A stretch of 6,825 nt of DNA from an uncultured Allobaculum sp. (GTDB taxonomy: Bacteria > Bacillota_I > Bacilli_A > Erysipelotrichales > Erysipelotrichaceae), in assembly GCA_948467695.1 (NCBI GenBank), contig CAOKFJ010000099.1:1-6825 (forward strand). The letters are read 5' to 3'. The translations under genes were made by a program, and so were the position numbers. The notes under the pieces were generated by a model that made no database searches, was not told where the DNA came from, and was given only the letters and a program-made list of their open reading frames with translations. Below, in pieces: positions 1 to 5,217 of this stretch (positions are counted from its first letter, which is position 1; the number at the start of each line of letters is the position of its first letter).

Positions 1-2802
1 CAGAACGTATGGTTCTCCGCTACACCTGAACAGGTAGCGTCCAAAACCATCAGCGTTTACAACGAAAACAGCTTCGCAAACCTGAATGAATACGACCTCG
101 TGTGGGAAGTTCTCGAAGACGGTGTTGTGAAGAAATCCGGTACCATCCCTGCCATTGACCTGGGCGGCGACGCAAACGGCACTCTGCTCGTTCCGTACGA
201 AATGCCTGAACTCAAAGACGGATGCGAATACCTGCTCAACGTAAAAGCAAACCTCAAATCCGATAAAGAATGGGCGAAAGCCGGTCATGAACTCGCTTAC
301 GCACAGTTCGTTATCCCGACAGATCACAAACAGGCAACTTACGCTGCCGCGGGTGATGCTGTCACTGTAACCGATGGCGAAGACGCCTTTGCGGTAGCCG
401 GCAAAAATGCCGATGGCAAAGCGTTCTCCTTCAACATCAACAAATCCACCGGTCAGCTTGTCGACTACACATTCGATGGCGAAAAACTGATCAAAGAAGG
501 TCCGAAACCCAACTTCTGGCGCTGCCTTACTGAAAACGACGAGCGTGAAGGCGACAGCTACTTCGACCATGACTGGGCGAACGCAGTCAGCGCAATCAAC
601 GCTGAAGTAACAGCTTCCGAAGAAGCAGGCAAGCAGGTTATCACTGCTAACCTGACTCTGCCCAATGCAGACAATGCCAAGTTCGACATCGTCTACACGA
701 TCGAATCCGATGGTGCAGTATCGATGAAGATGAAAGTCGATGCAACCGGAACAAGCATGGGCCGCTATATCATGGTTGGCTCCAACATGATCCTGCCTGA
801 AGGCTACGAAAACGTTTCCTGGTACGCTTACGGACCGGATGAAACTCTTCTTGACCGTATGACATCCGCTCGCGCGACTGTCTTCGAAAAGACTGTTTCC
901 GAAAACTTCTACCCGTACATCAAAGTCGATGACACAGGAACTATGCCGGGAACACGCTGGATGCGTCTGTCTTCCGACAACACCGCGACTGACGTTATGG
1001 TTATCGCCAAAGATACCGTTCAGACCAGCGCTCTGCACTTCCTGCCCGATCAGATGAACGCGGCAAACCACCCCTACGAACTGACACCGATGGCTGACAC
1101 TGTAGTCGGCATCAACTACGGTTCCAAAGGTACCGGCGGCGCGACCTGCGGTGCCGGCACACGCGGCGCTTACCTGCTCGACAACAAAGTTTACGAGTGG
1201 GAATTCACACTTGCTCCTGTAGCGAAGAGCCAGGAAGACGCTTCCGAACTCTTCCACGCTTACCACGAAGCTGAAATCGTTCAGGTAGAAGGCACTGCAG
1301 ATGCAGCTGCTGACGCTGTTAAAGCAAAACTTGACGCGTTCCTGCCCTACAGCTTCACTCAGCTCGACGAAGCCAAAGCAATCAAAGCTTCCTATGACGC
1401 TCTGAGCGACGAGCAGAAAGCATCCTTCACTGAAGAACAGACTGAAAAAGTTTCCGGTCTTGTTTCCACAGTTGAAGGTCTCGAAACCAAAAAAGCTGTC
1501 GTAAAAGACAAATCCGCTAATGGTCTCGACGTTGAAGTAACCGATACAATGAACTTCCTGAATGCGGCTGGCGAAGGCGTATTCGAAGGCTACGTTGAAG
1601 TTGACCACAACGACGTGATCGCTCCGGCATTTGCCGCTGGCAAATCCTGGACCATCGAGGCAGAAATCGTGCCGCAGTCCGCTCCGGGCAGCCGCGCAAC
1701 CATCCTCTCCAAAGGTGACTACCTCGCTACTCTGCGTACCGAATCCAACAACCTGTGCTTCCATATTTCCAATGGTTCCAGCTGGTACCAGACCACTGTC
1801 GATGAAACAACTGCCTTCACTGATGAAGAAGCAGCCAACTGGATCGGCAAGAAACACCGCGTTACCGCTACATACGACTACGAGACGAAGACAATGAAGA
1901 TCTACTATGACGGCGATCTCCATACAACACGCCTCAACACATCCAATGTAGACATCTCTGCTTCCGTCAACGAAGCCGTGAACTTCGCGATCGGTATCGA
2001 CCCGCAGACAGATCGCCGCAGCGACCTGCGCTTCGCTTCCGCCCGCATCTTCAACAAAGCGCTCACCGATGAAGAAGCAAAAACTTCTCTCACCGCTGAC
2101 AGCGAAAACACTGTCCTCTGGCTCGAATCCGGCAACCTCGCCTTCATCGACGCAGACGCAGCAGACAAAGCAGCTCTTGAAGCAGCCATCACTGCAGCAG
2201 ATGCTCTGATCGAAGACGACTACGCAGCAGATTCCTGGGCTGAATTTGCGAAAGCTCTTGATGCAGCGAAAGCTGTAGCAGCCAACGAAAATGCTTCCCA
2301 GTACGCCGTAGACAACGCTCTTGCAGCGCTCAATTCCGCTAAAGCCGCTCTGAAAGTATTCATCGACCGCAGCGAACTGGATGAACTCATCGCCAACCGC
2401 GTAAGCGGCGAAGGCTATGAAGCTGAATCCTACAAGGCATACCTCGACGCTCTGAACAACGCGCTCAACATCAACGAATTCTCCACAAAAGAAGAAGTTG
2501 AAGCGGCTACTGAAGCACTGCGCACAGCTCAGGACAACCTCGTGAAACTGTTCTCGCACATCATTCAGGTTGTTGCCGACTTTGCCAATACAGTCCTCTC
2601 CCAGAAAGATGACTACTCGAACGTAACTGAAAACTTCGAAGCTCTCAAAGCTGAAGTTGACGCTATGATCGAAAAACTGAATACACCGGAACAGGCAACC
2701 GACAAAGAACTCAATGACAAAGCCAGCCAGCTCAATGACGAACTGCTTGATCTGCGTCTCAAACCCAACTCCGACAAAGTTCAGGAACTCCTCAATAACT
2801 AA
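1..2802 (+). CDS. Secreted-type GH2 beta-galactosidase, C-terminal part (5' end outside window)
   Basis: Frame 1 is open from the first base to a TAA at 2800-2802, giving 933 visible residues (numbered from the window edge). Residues 1-110 resemble LacZ domain 4; the stretch around EWAKAGHELAYAQF aligns with the equivalent E. coli part. Residues about 112-407 resemble the LacZ small-chain domain, with FWRCLTENDE, YGPDETLLDRM and GTRWMRL as landmarks. Residues 408-500 are a helical linker (YDALSDEQKASF). Residues about 498-712 look like a LamG/ConA-like jelly roll that may bind glycans. FIVAR-like helical modules follow to the end. Family knowledge says GH2 enzymes cleave terminal beta-galactosides. 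Both catalytic glutamates, and any signal peptide, lie upstream and cannot be checked. No LPXTG, SLH or membrane tail is visible. All 20 arginine codons are CGC or CGT and no ATA was seen, suggesting high expression. Another GH2 specificity is possible. Confidence 0.88.
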   Translation, partial: QNVWFSATPEQVASKTISVYNENSFANLNEYDLVWEVLEDGVVKKSGTIPAIDLGGDANGTLLVPYEMPELKDGCEYLLNVKANLKSDKEWAKAGHELAYAQFVIPTDHKQATYAAAGDAVTVTDGEDAFAVAGKNADGKAFSFNINKSTGQLVDYTFDGEKLIKEGPKPNFWRCLTENDEREGDSYFDHDWANAVSAINAEVTASEEAGKQVITANLTLPNADNAKFDIVYTIESDGAVSMKMKVDATGTSMGRYIMVGSNMILPEGYENVSWYAYGPDETLLDRMTSARATVFEKTVSENFYPYIKVDDTGTMPGTRWMRLSSDNTATDVMVIAKDTVQTSALHFLPDQMNAANHPYELTPMADTVVGINYGSKGTGGATCGAGTRGAYLLDNKVYEWEFTLAPVAKSQEDASELFHAYHEAEIVQVEGTADAAADAVKAKLDAFLPYSFTQLDEAKAIKASYDALSDEQKASFTEEQTEKVSGLVSTVEGLETKKAVVKDKSANGLDVEVTDTMNFLNAAGEGVFEGYVEVDHNDVIAPAFAAGKSWTIEAEIVPQSAPGSRATILSKGDYLATLRTESNNLCFHISNGSSWYQTTVDETTAFTDEEAANWIGKKHRVTATYDYETKTMKIYYDGDLHTTRLNTSNVDISASVNEAVNFAIGIDPQTDRRSDLRFASARIFNKALTDEEAKTSLTADSENTVLWLESGNLAFIDADAADKAALEAAITAADALIEDDYAADSWAEFAKALDAAKAVAANENASQYAVDNALAALNSAKAALKVFIDRSELDELIANRVSGEGYEAESYKAYLDALNNALNINEFSTKEEVEAATEALRTAQDNLVKLFSHIIQVVADFANTVLSQKDDYSNVTENFEALKAEVDAMIEKLNTPEQATDKELNDKASQLNDELLDLRLKPNSDKVQELLNN
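2164..2550 (+). repeat. Two FIVAR-type helical modules in the beta-galactosidase
   Basis: Two consecutive alpha-helical units of about 62-65 residues are visible in the translated protein. The first (residues 722-786) runs from DKAALEAAI through SWAEFAKALDAAK to ALNSAKAALK. The second (789-850) runs from DRSELDELI through SYKAYLDALNNAL to ALRTAQDNLVK. The pattern is an opening Leu-rich helix, a Y/W-x-x-[FY]-x-x-A-L-x-A helix, and a closing A-x-x-x-L-x-x-A helix. This matches FIVAR domains common in large Firmicutes cell-surface enzymes, where they act as spacers or sugar-binding parts. A third, more diverged helical segment covers about 2551-2770. Confidence 0.75.
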
Positions 2803-2844
2803 TTCGGAGTGCAGAAACCCGCACATCCCTTCAGAATGTGTTTC

Positions 2845-2873
2845 AGGGGCGATCGAAAGATCGCCCCTTTTTT
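2845..2873 (+). terminator. Strong intrinsic terminator after the beta-galactosidase
   Basis: A 9-bp perfect GC-rich stem (GGGGCGATC at 2846-2854, GATCGCCCC at 2859-2867) closes a GAAA tetraloop, and a run of six T follows at 2868-2873. A2845 can also pair with T2868. It sits 43 bases after the beta-galactosidase stop, so it should end that transcript and make the downstream sigma operon a separate unit. Confidence 0.95.
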
Positions 2874-2947
2874 GCGTCTGCGCATCGAAGACAGGAACAC
2901 TTGAGAGAGAAAACATCCCAAAAGCGAAATTAATTATCCAAAAATAC

Positions 2948-2956
2948 TGATATTAT
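2948..2956 (+). promoter_or_regulatory. Possible extended -10 promoter element for the sigma operon
   Basis: TGATATTAT reads as a TGn extension plus TATTAT, five of six matches to TATAAT. No good -35 lies 15-18 bases upstream; the sequence there is A/T-rich (AATTAA at 17-bp spacing). An extended -10 can work with a poor -35, but this would leave a leader of about 250 bases. It is a weak candidate. Confidence 0.22.
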
Positions 2957-3060
2957 GGCTGTTATAGAGATTGCGTTAACAATGTCCAGAGTCTGTCGAA
3001 ACTGAAAAGATCTTGAAGCAGAATTCGAACCGCACACAGACTGATGGAAGAGAAGCGCTT

Positions 3061-3097
3061 ATGCGTTCATCTGAATATACGTATTGCGTAAACGCAT
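3061..3097. repeat. Nested inverted repeat, ATGCGTT ... AACGCAT
   Basis: The outer arms ATGCGTT (3061-3067) and AACGCAT (3091-3097) are perfect complements separated by 23 bases. Inside the right half, TGCGT (3085-3089) and ACGCA (3092-3096) form a second dyad around AA. The two pairings share the right arm, so only one can form in RNA at a time. As DNA, the 12-bp dyad could be an operator. Neither role is shown. Confidence 0.4.
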
Positions 3098-3215
3098 GAA
3101 GAAAAAGAGAAGGCAGATGCAAGAAAATGCGTAGGAAATTCGTGTAGAGAGTGAAACAGGAAGAACAGAAACTGTAAATGTCGTTTTGTCGGGTTCAAAG
3201 AAAGGGGGCGAGTGA

Positions 3216-3827
3216 ATGCGGTCTGAACAGGAAATGGAATTTGTGATGGCAAAGTATGCCGATTCAATGTATCGTCTCGCGCTCCATTCCTGTCCGTTTG
3301 CCCAGGCGCAGGATGTCGTGCAGGACGCCCTCATTCGGTACATGAAATCCGATACGCTCTTCAACGATGAAGAGCATCGCAAAGCATGGCTGTTTCGCGT
3401 CGTCCTCAATCTATGCACGGATTATCACCGCCACTGGTGGCAGAAATTCAGGCAGGATGATCCCGAGCAGCGCCTGCTCCAGAACAGCGCGCAGAATGCG
3501 GATAAAACAGACGAAGAGTACGGCGTGCTCGAATATGTGCGTCAGCTTCCCCGGCGTGAAGCGATCGCCATATATCTGTTCTATTACGAGCAGCTGCCGC
3601 TCGATCAGATCTGCGCCATTCTTGAATGCCGTCCGGGAACAATCTACAGCCTGATGACCCGCGGAAGGCAGAAGCTCAAGAAGCTGATGGAAAAAGACGG
3701 AGCGTTTTCGGCAAAGGAACCGCATCATGAAGCTTTGAGCGAACCGGCTTCAAGACGGTCAGACGAAAAGAAGAAAGACCACATAAGAGGACACAGAAAA
3801 GGGAAGGGGGATACGCATGAGACATAA
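3216..3827 (+). CDS. RNA polymerase ECF-type sigma-70 factor
   Basis: A 203-residue sigma factor. Region 2 spans about residues 8-75: DVVQDALIRYM (33-43) is the core-binding helix and KAWLFRVVLNLCTDYHRHWW (56-75) covers the -10 recognition and melting part. Region 4 spans about 104-158, with LPRREAIAIYLFYYEQL then an HTH, LDQICAILECRPGTIYSLMTRGRQKLKKLM (129-158), which should contact the -35. No region 1.1 or 3 is present, as expected for ECF factors. The start at 3216 is supported by AAGGGGG at 3202-3208, seven bases upstream. An unusual basic tail of about 45 residues (159-203, rich in K, R, H, E) follows the HTH; part of it is encoded over the ribosome binding site and start of the next gene. 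The 11-base overlap with the membrane protein strongly suggests a sigma/anti-sigma pair. The target promoters are unknown. Confidence 0.93.
   Translation: MRSEQEMEFVMAKYADSMYRLALHSCPFAQAQDVVQDALIRYMKSDTLFNDEEHRKAWLFRVVLNLCTDYHRHWWQKFRQDDPEQRLLQNSAQNADKTDEEYGVLEYVRQLPRREAIAIYLFYYEQLPLDQICAILECRPGTIYSLMTRGRQKLKKLMEKDGAFSAKEPHHEALSEPASRRSDEKKKDHIRGHRKGKGDTHET
3802..3810 (+). promoter_or_regulatory. Strong ribosome binding site inside the sigma gene
   Basis: GGAAGGGGG lies six bases before the ATG at 3817, within the last codons of the sigma gene. It fixes the start of the downstream membrane protein and supports coupled translation of sigma and putative anti-sigma at matched levels. Confidence 0.75.
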
Positions 3828-5070
3828 GCCAGATTCGCAAAGCGATTTGCAGACGGAATACATGAACGCATACTTGCGCGATATGAGCCGCATTGAAATG
3901 ACACCTTCTCAAAAAGCGCAAACACTTGCCGCACTGCGCAAAGCGCGCAATGAAGAAATGCGCAAAGCAAACCGAAGCGCACAATGCAGATTGAACAGAC
4001 ACCATGCGCAAACGACGATGCCTGCACAAAGAAAACGCAGCCGTGCAGCTCTGGTTTTGGGTGCTGGTCTTGCGGCAGCAGCGCTTGCTTTTGCGATTGT
4101 ACTTGCGCGCATCGATGTGCCATCACCTGCTCCTTCCTCTGATCCGGTCGCGACCATGCCTGACGATCGGACACAGAGCTCCCAGACACCCTCTCTTCAA
4201 AAACTGCCGCTTTATCAGGCTCCTGCTGATGGGACTGGCGGTTTAGGCGCAACAGGACAGTTTGTACGCACACAAAATGATTTTGATTTCTCTTTGCTTC
4301 CTGAACGTCTTCCGGTTTATCGCTTTGATGAACCTGCCAATCTTCGCCGTCCAAATGATCTGAATGAGCAGGCGCAGCTTGATCGCATGGAGGCGTTCAT
4401 GAAGCGGCTGGGCATGGATCCGACGCTGATTGTGCGGCAGGAGCTGATGGACGGACAGATTGATTCGGTTTATGAAGCGTATTCGGACTATGGACGTCTT
4501 CATTTGCCGGATGCCGATCATGGCGCAATCTTCTGCGGCGGCAGTCTTCCGTTTTTCGCAAATACCGAAGAAGAAGCGATCAGCGCGGTAAAAGCGCTTA
4601 TCGAAACGTATCCGCAGCTGTTTGATTTCAAAGACGCGCAAATCGCAATTGAACCTTCACGCGAAGCGATTGATCGAAACTGGATCGTTTCAGTATGGGA
4701 AAACCGAGACGATCCAGTGGATAATGAAATGGAACGGATCATGCATTCCGTGCGCATATGGGCAGACAATACCGGTGTGCAGTCGATCAGCTATCCTCTG
4801 GATACATTCCGGCAGGAAGAAGAGTATCCCTGCCGATCGGTTGATGACGCGCTGAATCTGATCGCGCAAAACGACCGCTGGCAGACGCCGCAAATAGAGC
4901 AGGCATGGCTGGTGTATAAATACGATGCAAAAGGCGAATGGCTCATGCCGTATTACCATGTGTATGCGACAGAGAAAGATACCGGTTTTGTGTATGCGAT
5001 CGATATACCGGCAATTTCTGACGACTATGCGCTAGAACCCGGCGCAGAGCGCATCGATTATGAATCGTGA
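3817..5070 (+). CDS. Single-pass membrane protein, probable anti-sigma factor
   Basis: A 417-residue protein. Residues 1-76 are cytoplasmic, helical and basic (YMNAYLRDMSRIEMTPSQKAQTLAALRKAR), the likely sigma-binding part. It has no HxxxCxxC zinc motif, so it is not a ZAS-type anti-sigma. KRSR (73-76) precedes one membrane helix at about 77-97 (AALVLGAGLAAAALAFAIVLA), giving an N-in topology. A Pro/Ser/Thr-rich linker (100-135) leads to an extracytoplasmic domain (about 145-417). The latter contains a segment with TEEEAISAVKALIETYPQLF and a C-terminal segment, AWLVYKYDAKGEWLMPYYHVY then VYAIDIPAI. That ending resembles sensor domains of Firmicutes membrane proteins by recollection only; no named domain is assigned. 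The function is inferred mainly from the 11-base overlap with the ECF sigma gene and from topology. It would hold sigma at the membrane until an outside signal arrives. A regulator of another kind remains possible. Confidence 0.8.
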   Translation: MRHKPDSQSDLQTEYMNAYLRDMSRIEMTPSQKAQTLAALRKARNEEMRKANRSAQCRLNRHHAQTTMPAQRKRSRAALVLGAGLAAAALAFAIVLARIDVPSPAPSSDPVATMPDDRTQSSQTPSLQKLPLYQAPADGTGGLGATGQFVRTQNDFDFSLLPERLPVYRFDEPANLRRPNDLNEQAQLDRMEAFMKRLGMDPTLIVRQELMDGQIDSVYEAYSDYGRLHLPDADHGAIFCGGSLPFFANTEEEAISAVKALIETYPQLFDFKDAQIAIEPSREAIDRNWIVSVWENRDDPVDNEMERIMHSVRIWADNTGVQSISYPLDTFRQEEEYPCRSVDDALNLIAQNDRWQTPQIEQAWLVYKYDAKGEWLMPYYHVYATEKDTGFVYAIDIPAISDDYALEPGAERIDYES

Positions 5071-5093
5071 GTCTGAATCAGCTATGCACCTTT

Positions 5094-5107
5094 TCTTGTA
5101 TACAAGA
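5094..5107. promoter_or_regulatory. 14-bp perfect palindrome, possible GntR-type operator
   Basis: TCTTGTATACAAGA is perfectly self-complementary. The core TTGTATACAA matches the TGTATACA form used by many GntR-family repressors, from general knowledge. It lies 24 bases after the putative anti-sigma stop and 110 bases before the next start, a sensible place for an operator. No GntR gene is visible in the window and no clear promoter overlaps it. Confidence 0.45.
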
Positions 5108-5142
5108 GTGTTCCATAGCGCCGATTCGACAAAGAACCACAG

Positions 5143-5164
5143 AAAAAAGCACCGATGCGGTGCT
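5143..5164 (-). terminator. Hairpin with minus-strand U-tract, terminator-like
   Basis: AGCACCG (5148-5154) and CGGTGCT (5158-5164) form a perfect 7-bp stem around ATG. On the + strand it is preceded by A-residues and followed by AAGAAA, so it lacks a U-tract there. Read on the minus strand the stem is followed by a T-run (complement of 5143-5147), the layout of an intrinsic terminator for antisense transcription. On the + strand it may instead act as an RNA processing or attenuation structure. Confidence 0.45.
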
Positions 5165-5217
5165 AAGAAATACAGTTGAGCACCTGCTCCAAAAGAAAAA
5201 AGAAAGAGAGAAAGAGT

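Larger units (their letters stand above)
2874..3215 (+). other. Approx. 340-base spacer upstream of the sigma operon
   Basis: No ordinary protein gene is convincing on either strand; the minus-strand reading frames here extend into the sigma gene as its shadows. The spacer must hold the promoter of the sigma operon. Visible items are a possible extended -10 (2948-2956), several TGCGT/ACGCA motifs (2972, 3062, 3085, 3092, 3128), a nested inverted repeat (3061-3097), and two 12-codon reading frames sharing an ATGA overlap (3061-3099 and 3096-3134). The spacer is long for a simple promoter, so a structured or translated leader is possible. Confidence 0.5.

Noticed and set aside
2901..2935. TTGAGA (2901-2906) as a -35 element
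   Set aside because: No -10 at 16-19 bases; the nearest A/T-rich hexamer is about 23 bases away.
3152..3190. TGAAAC (3152-3157) as an ECF-type -35 for autoregulation
   Set aside because: The nearest CGT-type -10 (3182) is about 24 bases downstream, too far for the roughly 16-base spacing of ECF promoters.
3059..3418. 119-codon minus-strand frame across the spacer and sigma gene start
   Set aside because: It overlaps the well-supported sigma gene, has Cys/Ser/Phe-rich composition without domain character, and no ribosome binding site was noted.
3725..4354. 209-codon minus-strand frame opposite the sigma end and anti-sigma start
   Set aside because: The + strand genes there have clear starts, ribosome binding sites and domains; this frame reads as their shadow.
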